From: Methanoregula sp.
GTDB taxonomy: Archaea > Halobacteriota > Methanomicrobia > Methanomicrobiales > Methanospirillaceae
Reading direction: 5' to 3'
Assembly: GCF_028679125.1 (NCBI RefSeq)
Contig: NZ_JAJRCG010000006.1
Coordinates: 81,932 to 145,931 of the forward strand
Length of the DNA: 64,000 nucleotides
The notes under the pieces were generated by a model, which saw nothing but the letters and a program-made list of their open reading frames with translations, had not been told where the DNA came from and did no database searches. The translations under genes and the position numbers were made by a program. Positions 27,105-36,108 of the stretch are shown here, in pieces. Position 1 is the stretch's first letter. Every line of letters begins with the position of its first letter.

Positions 27105-28918
27105 TCCCGATGACCGCGGAGGAGCAGAAGAAGGAGGCATTCCGGCTCTTCGAGGACGGGCGGTACCAGGAATCGCTGCTGGTCTGCAACCAGCTGCTGG
27201 AGGCCGGCCGCGACCCGGCGCTCGAAGTCCTGGCGGCAACCAATCTCTATTATACCGGCCGGCACGAGGACGCGGAAGTCTTCTTCCGCGATCTTGCCGT
27301 CCGTATGCCGGACTCTTCCTATGTCCACAGTTACCTGGCGAAGGTACTGGAAGCCCGGGGAGATGAGCGGGCGATCGCGGAGTTCGCCATGGCCGTCCAC
27401 CTTGACCCGACGAACCAGGACGCTGTGCGGGGCTATGCCGAATATCTCCTTGCCCGTAAGGATTACCGGGGGGCGCTGCCGCTGCTCCGGCGCCTTGCCC
27501 GGCTTGCAGCAAAGCCTGACGATGTCAGGGACCTGATGCGGGCGCTCATCGGGATCGGGGCCGCGGACGAGGCGCTTGCCGCTCACAGCCGGTATTCGGG
27601 CGGGACGGGTATATCGCAGGAGTATATCGATGCCCTGCTCATGACCGGGCAGTACCCGTCCGCCGCAAGCGCAGCACTCTCTCTCTGGCACGAGACAAAG
27701 GATCCGGCAGTCCTCCGTAAACACCTTGCAGCACTCTCCGGGTATGACCTGCCGGGATCGCTGGAGGCCTACGCCTCCCGGGTAAACGACTGCCCGGACG
27801 GTGCAATCCTCTTTGATTACGTCCGCATCCTGCAATCCAGCGGCAGGACCGGGGAGGCGCTGGAAGTGGCAGGAAAACTCCTTGCACGCTGTCCCGGCAA
27901 TCCCCGCTACCGTCTCATGGAATGCGACCTCCTTGCCGCCCGGGGGGACCCGGCCGGGGCACTGGCACGCTGCGAGAGGCTGGTGCAGGACGAACTTGCC
28001 ACGAAGAACGACATGGAAACGCTCGGCCTTGCCATCGGCAGGTACCGGCAGGGTATCTCCAGGAACCTGCCTGCGGGAGAGGCGGAGCGCCGGTTCCTCG
28101 CGCTCGTCTCCGGTGACCTGAATGTTGTCAGCCTGCTGGAGACCGCACGGTTTTACGAGGACTCCGGCAACCTGGCCGAGGCGCGGTCCTGGTATTACCG
28201 GGCGTACCGGGCAGACTTCCTTGCCGGCGGGCCGGACTATGCCCTCTTCCTGACAAAGACCGGGGAAGACCGCGAGTGCGAGAAGGTGATGCTCTATATC
28301 CTTGCCAATGTGCGCAAAGGGGCAGACCTTGTGCGGGTGGCATCCATCATCGTGCAGGAGGACAGCCGGATGCGCACGATGAAGCGCCTGACCACCCAGC
28401 TGATAAAAAAACTGGAGGAGCGGAGGGATTCCTTAAGTACGGAAGGGCTCGAACTGCTGGCCATTGCTTTTTTCCTTGGGGCGTCCCATGCTCTGGAAGA
28501 GAACGATTACGCGGGCTGCAAGTACTTCTGCCTCTCGGGAATTGACGTGATACCGGCCCACACGCAGGCGATCCGGGCCGAAGATTTCCTCGCCATCCTG
28601 CAAAACTGCAAGGAGCAGTCCCTTGCCGATCGCCCGGTCATGCACGACCGGCCGGCACCGGAACGCCACGGTGCCGAATCCCCGGCACAGGCGATCATCG
28701 ACCAGATGGGGCTTGACGGGCAGGAGGAGAAGATCGTCTCGTTCCTCCGGTCGCACCGGACAGCAAGCGAGATGGAGCTGCGCAAGCTGCTCGGGACCCG
28801 GAGGGTAACCGGGATCGTAAACCGGCTCGTGCAGAAGGCGGCATCGCAGGGCATCGCCCTGATCGGGAAGAAAGGCATGGGTGAAGACGGAGAGGTCTAT
28901 GAATATACCGGATCCTGA
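27101..28918 (+). CDS. TPR-repeat protein with C-terminal winged helix
   Basis: The 605-residue protein is mostly TPR or TPR-like helical repeats (for instance AFRLFEDGRYQESLLVCNQLLEAGRDP, ATNLYYTGRHEDAEVFFRDLAVRMP, RILQSSGRTGEALEVAGKLLARCP). A linker with DRPVMHDRPAPERHG (residues about 514-528) leads to a winged helix (EEKIVSFLRSHRTASEMELRKLLGTRRVTGIVNRLVQKAASQGIALIGKKGMGEDGEVYEYTG). It looks like a scaffold that can contact DNA or a partner through the winged helix. Its 3' end overlaps the start of the BrxD-like ATPase gene, so the two likely form one complex. No specific function can be assigned. Confidence 0.82.
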   Translation: MIPMTAEEQKKEAFRLFEDGRYQESLLVCNQLLEAGRDPALEVLAATNLYYTGRHEDAEVFFRDLAVRMPDSSYVHSYLAKVLEARGDERAIAEFAMAVHLDPTNQDAVRGYAEYLLARKDYRGALPLLRRLARLAAKPDDVRDLMRALIGIGAADEALAAHSRYSGGTGISQEYIDALLMTGQYPSAASAALSLWHETKDPAVLRKHLAALSGYDLPGSLEAYASRVNDCPDGAILFDYVRILQSSGRTGEALEVAGKLLARCPGNPRYRLMECDLLAARGDPAGALARCERLVQDELATKNDMETLGLAIGRYRQGISRNLPAGEAERRFLALVSGDLNVVSLLETARFYEDSGNLAEARSWYYRAYRADFLAGGPDYALFLTKTGEDRECEKVMLYILANVRKGADLVRVASIIVQEDSRMRTMKRLTTQLIKKLEERRDSLSTEGLELLAIAFFLGASHALEENDYAGCKYFCLSGIDVIPAHTQAIRAEDFLAILQNCKEQSLADRPVMHDRPAPERHGAESPAQAIIDQMGLDGQEEKIVSFLRSHRTASEMELRKLLGTRRVTGIVNRLVQKAASQGIALIGKKGMGEDGEVYEYTGS

Positions 28919-30209
28919 ACGGATGGCAACGAACCGGCTTCTGAGCATCAGCATCATCAACGCGCTCCGGAGAGGGACGGTTCCCGCCGGCGGGCTCGAA
29001 CGGATCGCGGTCGGGCTTGACGTGGAAGAGAGCGTGATTGCAAAGCAGCTGGACTACGTGGCGCAGGGGGGGGCCGATCTCAAGTTCATCCGGGGGGAGT
29101 ACGGGTGCGGCAAGACCTTCCTGGTTGCCCGGGCCCTCGAGATCGCGCGGAGCAAGGGATTCGTGACCGCCCATGTTGTCATCTCGCCACAAACGCCCCT
29201 GCATAAGCTCAAGGGCATCTACCAGCAGGTCTGTGCCAGCCTGAGGACGAGCGGGGAGGAACACGCCATGAAGGCGATCATGGATACCTGGCTGTTCGGT
29301 ATCGAGGAACGCCTGCTCTCGGTCAGCGGTGACGATGCCAGCGTACGGGATGATGCGGCGCTCGAAGCCGCTACCGAGAAGGAGATCGAGGCGGCCCTCT
29401 CCGGGATATCCGAGATGAACTCGGCACTTGCCGCCACCCTGCGGACCTATTACCGGGCGAACAATGCCGGTGATTTTGCCATTGCACAGGCTGCCCTCGG
29501 ATGGATCTCTGCCGAGCCCAACATAGGCCGGGATCTCAAGCAGAAGGCGGGAATCCGGGGGGACATCGATGATTCCATTGCATTCATCTTCCTCCGGGGC
29601 CTGGTCTCGATCATCCACGCGGCGGGGTACAGCGGCCTTGCGATCGCGATCGACGAGATGGAGACAACGCAGGGGCTCCAGCGGAACCAGCGGGAGAAGG
29701 GGTACCAGACACTCGTCCAGATCATCGATGCGGTGGACAGCGGCGGGATGCCCCGCTGTTACTTCCTCTTCACGGGAACGCCCGCTCTCTTCGAGGGCTC
29801 ACGCGGGATCCGCTCCCTGCCCCCGCTCTATGACCGGATCAGCGTTGTGCAGGACGATGCGTTCCGGAACCCCCGCCAGCCGCAGATCATCCTCCCGAAG
29901 TTCGATACCGCAAAGCTCGAGCTTGTTGCCCTCAAGGTCGTGGATGTCTATGCCGGGGCTTACGGCGAGCCGGACCGGGAGCGGATCTCCCACCGGTTTA
30001 TCCGGGCAATGATAAGGAAGATCACCACCCGCTTTGGCGGCCGGGTGGATATCATCCCGCGGATCTTCTTAAAAGAGTTCGTGGACATTCTCGATAAGTG
30101 CGAGCTGTACGAGGACTACAATCCGCACGATGCCTATGACTTTGACGCGGAGCACCTCAAAGGCGAACTCAAAAAAGAGGAAGAGGCCGTCATGGTGGTC
30201 ACGTTCTGA
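28899..30209 (+). CDS. BrxC/BrxD-type P-loop ATP-binding protein (PF10923-like)
   Basis: The 436-residue ATPase has Walker A GEYGCGKTFLVARALEIAR (near residue 66), a HVVISPQTPLHKLKGIYQQV sensor-like stretch, Walker B LAIAIDEMETTQGLQRNQREKGYQ (near 250) and CYFLFTGTPALFEGSRGIRSLPPLYDRI, the pattern of the DUF2791/BREX ATP-binding family. In BREX type 2 and related loci such ATPases work with other defence proteins; here no methylase, PglZ-like phosphatase or helicase is present. ATG 28899 has GGAGAGGT in front; a GTG at 28881 is possible. It overlaps the preceding TPR-winged-helix gene and may use it as regulatory or targeting subunit. An activity in archaeal chromosome or surface biology is equally possible. 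Confidence 0.82.
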   Translation: MNIPDPERMATNRLLSISIINALRRGTVPAGGLERIAVGLDVEESVIAKQLDYVAQGGADLKFIRGEYGCGKTFLVARALEIARSKGFVTAHVVISPQTPLHKLKGIYQQVCASLRTSGEEHAMKAIMDTWLFGIEERLLSVSGDDASVRDDAALEAATEKEIEAALSGISEMNSALAATLRTYYRANNAGDFAIAQAALGWISAEPNIGRDLKQKAGIRGDIDDSIAFIFLRGLVSIIHAAGYSGLAIAIDEMETTQGLQRNQREKGYQTLVQIIDAVDSGGMPRCYFLFTGTPALFEGSRGIRSLPPLYDRISVVQDDAFRNPRQPQIILPKFDTAKLELVALKVVDVYAGAYGEPDRERISHRFIRAMIRKITTRFGGRVDIIPRIFLKEFVDILDKCELYEDYNPHDAYDFDAEHLKGELKKEEEAVMVVTF

Positions 30210-30241
30210 CCGGCCTTTCAGGTATGTCACTCTTTTACGTT

Positions 30242-30805
30242 ATGGAAACCAACAACTCCGGCATGTGCATGAGACTGGCATGTCTGCTGGTAGCGGGAGC
30301 CCTGCTGCTCGTTGCCATGCCGGCATCCGCTGCCTCTCCCGATCCCGCCCTCACGATCAATGCCTCGCCGTCCACGGCACATATCGGGGATACGATCCTG
30401 TTGGACGGCACGGTCACCGGAATCAATACCATTGCCGTGTTCCTCTTCGTTACCGGTGATGGCCTTGACAAACGGGGCGTTGCGCTCGACAATCTCAATA
30501 TCCCTGCCGGCCGGGGCATGTTCACCACGGCCCCGGTCAGGATCGCTGACGGCAGCTGGACCTATACCTGGGATACCTCCATCATTGTCGGGACGCTCAG
30601 GCCCGGCAACTATACGGTATATGTCGTGGGTTCACCGGTTGACCGCCAGAGGTTCATGGAGACAGAATACGCAACTGCCGAGATCACGTTCCTGCCCTCT
30701 GAGCGACCGGTTGCAGAGACGCCGCTCGATCCGGTCCTTTCGGTTGTTGCACTGGTCATTGTTGCCGGTGTCGGCCTGTGCCAGTTTTCATCACGGCGCC
30801 GCTGA
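30242..30805 (+). CDS. Secreted protein with C-terminal membrane anchor
   Basis: The product has a signal peptide (LACLLVAGALLLVAMPASAAS), a beta-rich extracytoplasmic domain starting ALTINASPSTAHIGDTILLDGTVTGI (an Ig/MacroD-like 'benefit' pattern often seen in methanogen surface proteins) and a C-terminal hydrophobic segment (VLSVVALVIVAGVGLCQF) followed by SSRRR. It is predicted to be anchored on the outside of the cell. ATG 30242 is used; an ATG at 30224 is in frame. It follows the ATPase gene by 32 bases and may be in the same transcript. Confidence 0.75.
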   Translation: METNNSGMCMRLACLLVAGALLLVAMPASAASPDPALTINASPSTAHIGDTILLDGTVTGINTIAVFLFVTGDGLDKRGVALDNLNIPAGRGMFTTAPVRIADGSWTYTWDTSIIVGTLRPGNYTVYVVGSPVDRQRFMETEYATAEITFLPSERPVAETPLDPVLSVVALVIVAGVGLCQFSSRRR

Positions 30806-31375
30806 CTGCTGCAGAAGAGAATCCATTTTTTTAAAAGAATGTGCCCGGTGACCGGGATCTTCGCATTACCTGCGGGACTGCACGATCAGGGCCGGACAAT
30901 GCAGGGGGGTCGGACACTTTATTTCAAATCCGTGAATGCCCGGGGACCTGAGGGAATGGTCGTCGTAATTTTTCCGATCTTTGGTGTCCTGTGAGCCGGC
31001 ATGCATACAAAAAAAGTGGTCCGACCCCCCCCCAACCCCTCCGCATTTTTTCCTGAAAAAAGGTGTTTTTTACGCCGTGGATTACGTCCGACAGGATACA
31101 TTGTCGGGGGAGGGGGTCGGAGGAGGAAATAGTGTCATGACGGCGTGACCATGGTGAGTGATCAGTACGGATTATACCATGCACGTAGGCACGTATTGTC
31201 CGGATTATTATGCCTGGAGATACCCGGTAAACATTGAAACTGAAGGACGGATCAAAGGTCCATGAGATTGTCAAAACTTCCGAAGGGATGATCGGGATCG
31301 ATTAATCCCTCACGTTTTGAAAAGTTAAAAAATAGAATTTGACACCATGCACATTAGATTGTGCATTATAAAAAA
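30806..31375. other. Intergenic region with C-run inverted repeats
   Basis: No coding frame of protein-like composition is seen in these 570 bases. At 30826-30838 a T-run ends the upstream transcript. An inverted pair of boxes AAAGTG(G)TCCGACCCCCC occurs at 30904-30921 (minus) and 31012-31033 (plus), and a third G-run box lies at 31101-31120. The area around 31250-31330 has AT-rich stretches with no obvious purpose, apart from the terminator region of hisD at 31360-31380. Confidence 0.5.
30904..31120. repeat. Inverted pair and extra copy of a TCCGACCCCCC box
   Basis: The left arm (30904-30921, read on the minus strand) is TAAAGTGTCCGACCCCCC, and the right arm (31012-31033) is AAAGTGGTCCGACCCCCC with extra C; they differ by one inserted base and are about 90 bases apart. 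A third G-rich copy is at 31101-31120. The layout resembles the pair at 5932-6104, where the arms start AAGTACACCG. The interior sequences of the two elements do not look related. Confidence 0.55.
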
Positions 31376-32620
31376 TCAGAGAGACCTTCTGACCTTCACC
31401 GACTGCGCATGGGCATGCAGGCCCTCGGCAGTGGCGATCGTCTCCACGATATCGCCAATGGACTCAAGGCCGTCGCGGTTGATCATCTCTACTGATGCCG
31501 TCTTGCAGAAGTGCGCCACGTCAAGGCCCGAGTACATCTTCGAGTACCCTGCCGTGGGCAGGACGTGGTTGGTGCCTACCGCATAATCCCCGCAGGCAAC
31601 CGCTGAATATTTTCCCACAAAGATTGCCCCTGCGTTCCTGACCTTCGTGACCACGGTGAGCGGGTCGGCAACCTGGATCGACAGGTGCTCGGGTGCAACG
31701 ACATCGGATGCCGCAATCGCCGCGTCCATATCCTTTACCACGACATACCCGGAGTTCTTCAGCGCCTCGAGAATGATCTCCTTTCTCGGGGCAACTGCTA
31801 CCATCTGCTCAATCTCCTTACCTACCCTGGCCGGGAGAGCGGGATCGGTGGTGATCAGGATACAGGCAGCGTTCGGGTCGTGCTCGGCCTGTGCCAGAAT
31901 GTCAGCGGCAACGACCTTCGGGTGGGCTGTGCTGTCAGCGATGATCCCGATCTCGCTCGGGCCTGCCGGGAAATCGATCTCAACCTGCTCGCGGAGCATC
32001 ATCTTCGCGAGTGTCACGTAGACATTGCCCGGGCCTACGATCTTCTGCACCGGACGAATACTCTCCGTGCCCAGCGCCATTGCGGCAACTGCCTGGGCAC
32101 CACCGGCGCTGTAGATCTCCGTGACTCCTGCAATATCGAGCGCGACAAGGGTCAGGGGCTTGATCGGCGGCGGGGAGCATGCACAGATCTCCTTTACACC
32201 CGCAACCTTTGCCGGCACCGCACACATCAGGGCAGACGACGGGTAGGCCGCCCTTCCCCCGGGCACGTAGATACCCACGCGGTTCAATGCCGTGGTCTTC
32301 ATCCCGAGCACAACACCGGGTTCCATCTCCTCGAACCAGAGATCGCGGGGGCGCTGGCGTTCATGGAAGCGTTCGATACGGGCATGGGCTTCAATTAAGG
32401 CCTCCACGACCTGCGCATCGACATCATCATACGCAGCTTCGCGCTCTTCATCGGTGACAGCGACATGCTCAAGCGTGCAGTACTTCTTTGCAAGATCACG
32501 AAGCGCATCGTCTCCCTCGTTCTTCACCCTCCCGATGATCCCGGTCACGGTGCCGCGTGCATCCTCGAGGCTGGTCTTCCGTGCCGCGAGCCACGCATCG
32601 ATCCCGACTGCCTTCCACAT
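31376..32620 (-). CDS. hisD: Histidinol dehydrogenase
   Basis: HisD oxidises histidinol to histidine in two NAD-dependent steps. The 414-residue protein has the family motifs: YVPGGRAAYPSSALMCAVPAKVAGV (near residue 115), VQKIVGPGNVYVTLAK (near 189), IDFPAGPSEIGIIAD (near 213), HPKVVAADILAQAEHDPNAACILIT, and CGDYAVGTNHVLPT (near 359) with the zinc and catalytic His. ATG 32620 (MWKAVGIDAWLAARK) is taken; the long upstream extension on this strand is antisense to the yqhA gene and is not coding. Other his genes are elsewhere except hisC. Confidence 0.96.
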   Translation of the reverse strand: MWKAVGIDAWLAARKTSLEDARGTVTGIIGRVKNEGDDALRDLAKKYCTLEHVAVTDEEREAAYDDVDAQVVEALIEAHARIERFHERQRPRDLWFEEMEPGVVLGMKTTALNRVGIYVPGGRAAYPSSALMCAVPAKVAGVKEICACSPPPIKPLTLVALDIAGVTEIYSAGGAQAVAAMALGTESIRPVQKIVGPGNVYVTLAKMMLREQVEIDFPAGPSEIGIIADSTAHPKVVAADILAQAEHDPNAACILITTDPALPARVGKEIEQMVAVAPRKEIILEALKNSGYVVVKDMDAAIAASDVVAPEHLSIQVADPLTVVTKVRNAGAIFVGKYSAVACGDYAVGTNHVLPTAGYSKMYSGLDVAHFCKTASVEMINRDGLESIGDIVETIATAEGLHAHAQSVKVRRSL

Positions 32621-32746
32621 AGTGCGAATATCTTCGGCTGGAAAGATTGTTAAGGTTTCTACACCCCGTATTTTCGTCTGGCCCACACAAATGAATCCAC
32701 CTGCGGGCTCCCGGTTTTTTATCTCCGGATGCGTACATGAGAAGTG

Positions 32747-33292
32747 ATGGAACCAGACAAGTGTGAAAAACTGAAAAGTACCGAAGAACAGTCGCTCTTT
32801 GAGCGGGTCTTTGAATCGGCGCTCTGGAGCTCGCGCCTCATCGTCATTCTCGCGGTCATCTTTGGCATCTTCAGCGTTTTCCTCCTCTTCATTGCCGGAT
32901 CTGCCGAGATCCTCGGGAGTTTTCGCGAAGCCGTTGTGCTCTCCTCGATGGAAGTCGATTATACGACCCTCCTCTCCGGGATCATCGGCGGGGTTGACCT
33001 GTACCTCATCGGCATGGTGCTCCTCATCTTCAGTTTCGGCATCTACGAACTCGCAATCTCCAAGATCGATGTTGCCCGGTGCTCCGAATCGTACCACTCC
33101 CTTCTTGAGATCGAGAATCTCGATGATCTCAAGAACAAGATCATCAAGGTCATCATCATGGTGCTGATCGTCAGTTTCTTCCAGCGCGTCCTGTCCATGA
33201 AGTTCACGTCATCCACGGACATGCTCTTCATGGCCGCATCCATAGGGGTCATCTGCATCGGGGTGTTCTTCCTCCAGAAACACAAGGTATGA
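32747..33292 (+). CDS. YqhA/UPF0114 family membrane protein
   Basis: This 181-residue protein has three or four hydrophobic segments and the YqhA family pattern: an N-terminal FESALWSSRLIVILAVIFGIFSVFLLFIAGSAEI, SGIIGGVDLYLIGMVLLIFSFGIYELAISKID, and the C-terminal MVLIVSFFQRVLSM...MLFMAASIGVICIGVFFL. The function is unknown; a membrane stress-response or permease role has been proposed in bacteria. It is divergent from hisD by 126 bases. Confidence 0.86.
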   Translation: MEPDKCEKLKSTEEQSLFERVFESALWSSRLIVILAVIFGIFSVFLLFIAGSAEILGSFREAVVLSSMEVDYTTLLSGIIGGVDLYLIGMVLLIFSFGIYELAISKIDVARCSESYHSLLEIENLDDLKNKIIKVIIMVLIVSFFQRVLSMKFTSSTDMLFMAASIGVICIGVFFLQKHKV

Positions 33293-33402
33293 TGCCGGAC
33301 ATCAGGTCAACCCCTTTTTATCTTTATTGTATCATTCCCGCCGGATCCTGCCATAAGGGCTATTGCCAACCAGAGCGCACATGAGAAGAGGAACGTGGGA
33401 TC

Positions 33403-34497
33403 ATGGGCAGTCCTTACCTGAACAGCAATGAAACGATCGTCCTGTCAACGCACAACGTGGTCATCAACACCATTCCGGCCGAGGCGATCCTGACCAACCA
33501 GCGCCTCATCCTGGTTGATGCCCGCAATACCCAGCTGCGGCCGCAGGACATCCCTTTCACTGCACTGGAGACCATCACCATCGGGGATAATACCGCGATG
33601 GACCCGGTCCTCTCCCTCTCGATTGTCCTTCGGGACGAGAGCCGGCATACGCTGGGCATCACCTTTCCCCAGGGACCCAAGGCAAAACGGGTGGGCGAGC
33701 GTGACGAGTGGGCAACACGACTCAAGGAGGCCAGTGTCGGGGCACAGCAGGAGGATGGGGTGAAACCTGCCGATCTCGAACCCCCCTGGGTTGCAGGGGA
33801 TCTGCCGGAGGACGGGGAAAAACCTGCCGACGATAAGGAGGCACGTGAGGAGAAGTACTACAACCCGCCGCTGATGCCAAGAAAACCCCGGGCCGCACCG
33901 GTAAAAGGGAACCGCATGATCGTTGCGGCGGGTCTTGTCATCATCCTCATCATCGCAGCCGTTATCGGCATCTGGTTCTATGCCCCGCCATCCACGTGGA
34001 GCAGCGGGGCAGCACCCGTTCCCACAGTAACTGCCACCCCGCCCGTGACCGCAGTTATCACGGAAACACCCGTTGTAACGGAAGTGCCCACTACACAGCC
34101 AACCGAAACCCCGACACCAGCACAGGTTGTGACCGCCGCCACAACCCCTGTCCCGCAGGTCCTCATTCCGGAGACCGGTGTATGGGTCAGGATCGAGTAT
34201 ACCGGGAATTATACTGCATCGATCGGGACATCGGGCGCCATGCGGGAGATCTCCGGTTCCGGCACGCAGGTGTACCAGGTACCGGCCAAGGATATTATCG
34301 TTGATGCCTCGGTTGACAAACTTGATGACTCCGGCACGCTGCTCACCGTCTCGATCTACAGTAACGGGAAACTTGTCAACAGCGGCACAACGACAAGTCC
34401 TCATGCGACCCTGGATGTTCACGCAGACCTGCGGACACCGGCACCCACGCCAACGGTCACGAAAATAGTTGTCACGGCAGCATCGAAATCCGGTTGA
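33403..34497 (+). CDS. PH-like domain membrane protein with Thr/Pro linker and exterior domain
   Basis: The 364-residue protein starts with a cytoplasmic PH-like domain (SPYLNSNETIVLSTHNVVINTIPAEAILTNQRLILVDA, residues 3-41), followed by a charged linker, one membrane helix (MIVAAGLVIILIIAAVIGIWFYA, near residue 172), a Thr/Pro-rich stretch (PTVTATPPVTAVITETPVVTEVPTTQPTETPTP) and a C-terminal beta domain starting VWVRIEYTGNYTASIGTSG. It is a paralogue of the protein at 37763-39439, which has the same order. The function is unknown; the layout suggests a sensor or anchor. It borders the mod operon but is on the other strand. Confidence 0.8.
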   Translation: MGSPYLNSNETIVLSTHNVVINTIPAEAILTNQRLILVDARNTQLRPQDIPFTALETITIGDNTAMDPVLSLSIVLRDESRHTLGITFPQGPKAKRVGERDEWATRLKEASVGAQQEDGVKPADLEPPWVAGDLPEDGEKPADDKEAREEKYYNPPLMPRKPRAAPVKGNRMIVAAGLVIILIIAAVIGIWFYAPPSTWSSGAAPVPTVTATPPVTAVITETPVVTEVPTTQPTETPTPAQVVTAATTPVPQVLIPETGVWVRIEYTGNYTASIGTSGAMREISGSGTQVYQVPAKDIIVDASVDKLDDSGTLLTVSIYSNGKLVNSGTTTSPHATLDVHADLRTPAPTPTVTKIVVTAASKSG

Positions 34498-34522
34498 ACT
34501 ACCAAAAAACGTTCAGTCCCGT

Positions 34523-35224
34523 TCAGCCATGACAGTGGCATACGGTACAGGTGTCGGGGATCTCCCGGGGACTGCCCTCCCATTCCTTTTTTCCTGAACA
34601 GAGGACTATGACCCGGTCGCCGATCTCCTGGCTGTCGGCAACGCGGTGCGTAACGACAATACAGGGAATCTGCATCTTCGTCACAATCGTCCGGGTCAGC
34701 TCTTTTACCCCGATCGTGCTCTCAACATCAAGAGATGAAAAGGGTTCGTCCATCATCAGGAGCGCCGGGCGTATCGCGATCGCCCGCGCCAGGGCTGTCC
34801 GCTGCTTCTGGCCCCCGGACAGGTTGGCCGCCCTGACATCCGCAAGATCCCCAAGGTGCATCATATCCATCAGCTGTCCGACCCGCTCTGAAATCTCCGT
34901 ACGGGGCAATCCCCGGGCCCGCAGGCCGTATGCGATGTTCTCGCTCACGGAAAGGTGGGGAAAGGCGGCTGCGTTCTGGAAGACATACCCGATCCGGCGG
35001 TCTTCCATGGGGAGAGAGAGCCCGTCTGCATGATCAGAGAGCAGGGTACCATTGAGCCGTACCCTGCCGGTATCCGGGACGAGGAGACCGGCGATGATGT
35101 TGAGCGTGGTGGATTTCCCCGACCCGTTATTGCCCATGAGTGCGAGAATCTCGCCATCGCGAACCTGGAACGAGAGATCCATGGTGAAGTCACGCAGCTT
35201 TTTGGTAAATGCTGCCTCAAGCAT
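34523..35224 (-). CDS. modC: Molybdate/tungstate ABC transporter, ATP-binding protein
   Basis: The 233-residue ATPase has Walker A LMGNNGSGKSTTLNII (near residue 29), the ABC signature ANLSGGQKQRTALARAI (near 133), and Walker B LLMMDEPFSSLDVES (near 158). It lacks the C-terminal TOBE/Mo-binding domain found in many ModC proteins. It overlaps the permease gene by eight bases and completes a ModABC-type importer with the genes at 35217 and 36109. The oxyanion (molybdate or tungstate) cannot be fixed from sequence. Confidence 0.9.
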   Translation of the reverse strand: MLEAAFTKKLRDFTMDLSFQVRDGEILALMGNNGSGKSTTLNIIAGLLVPDTGRVRLNGTLLSDHADGLSLPMEDRRIGYVFQNAAAFPHLSVSENIAYGLRARGLPRTEISERVGQLMDMMHLGDLADVRAANLSGGQKQRTALARAIAIRPALLMMDEPFSSLDVESTIGVKELTRTIVTKMQIPCIVVTHRVADSQEIGDRVIVLCSGKKEWEGSPREIPDTCTVCHCHG

Positions 35225-36038
35225 GCGGCACCTCTTTCCGGGTGACGAGCCGGACGGTGATCATGATGATAAAGGAGATAATCACGAGCAGGATGGATAT
35301 AGTCAGCCCCAGATTGAAATTGCTCTCCATTCCCACATATACGGCAAGGGGCATGGTCTGGGTCACCCCGGGAAGGTTGCCGGCGAACATGATCGTGGCG
35401 CCGAACTCACCCAGGGCCCGGCCGAAGGTCATGACCGCACCGGAGATCAGTCCCCCCGCAGTAAGGGGGAGGGTAATCGTCAGGAATGTCCTGGTACGGG
35501 AGGCACCGAGGGTCCGGGCAGTATACTCGTAACTCTGGTCGAACTGCTCGAAGAGGGATTTTGCCTGCCGCAGGTAGAAGGGGGAGGCGACAAAGATCTG
35601 GGCCATGATGACCGCGAGCGTTGTGAAGGCGATCGAGATTCCCATCATGTTGAAATATCGCCCGATCAGTCCCATCCTGCCATAGAGCACAAGCAGGGCG
35701 AACCCGGCAACAGCCGGCGGCAGGACAAGCGGGAGATCGATCAGAGTATCGACCACGACCTTGCCCGGGTAGGTGGTGCGGGCGTGCACGTAGGCAAACG
35801 GAGTCCCGACGAGGAGAACGATCACAAGCGAGATGACCGAGGTTGTCATGCTCAGCCAGAGTGCACTGATCACGAGGGGATCCGACAGCGAAGATAGGAA
35901 TAATTCCGGGGTTGTACGGAAGAAGAGGGCGACCACCGGTAATGCAAGATACAGGGTTACGAGAAGGATGAGCAGACCTGCAGCACTGTACGAGAGGATA
36001 CGCCGGTATTTTTCGGGAATATTTCCTGCGATTCTCAT
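35217..36038 (-). CDS. modB: Molybdate/tungstate ABC transporter, permease
   Basis: The 273-residue integral membrane protein has about six transmembrane helices and the ModB/WtpB pattern: DLPLVLPPAVAGFALLVLYGRMG near residue 100 and the EAA loop YEYTARTLGASRTRTFLTITLPLTAGGLISGAVMTFGRALGEFGATIMFAGN near residue 176-225, the coupling site for the ATPase. It lies between the binding-protein gene and the ATPase gene, in the order ABC on the minus strand. Confidence 0.92.
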   Translation of the reverse strand: MRIAGNIPEKYRRILSYSAAGLLILLVTLYLALPVVALFFRTTPELFLSSLSDPLVISALWLSMTTSVISLVIVLLVGTPFAYVHARTTYPGKVVVDTLIDLPLVLPPAVAGFALLVLYGRMGLIGRYFNMMGISIAFTTLAVIMAQIFVASPFYLRQAKSLFEQFDQSYEYTARTLGASRTRTFLTITLPLTAGGLISGAVMTFGRALGEFGATIMFAGNLPGVTQTMPLAVYVGMESNFNLGLTISILLVIISFIIMITVRLVTRKEVPHA

Positions 36039-36108
36039 AAGGAATGCCCGTATCGGGCCGGTTATTCAATAAAGAATGAATGATTGCCGGATATAAAAAC
36101 AAAAAGGA

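Noticed and set aside
31376..33097. A 573-codon minus-strand frame as a longer HisD
   Set aside because: The added N-terminal part is antisense to the yqhA gene, has low-complexity acidic sequence, and HisD proteins start at MWKAVGID-like positions.
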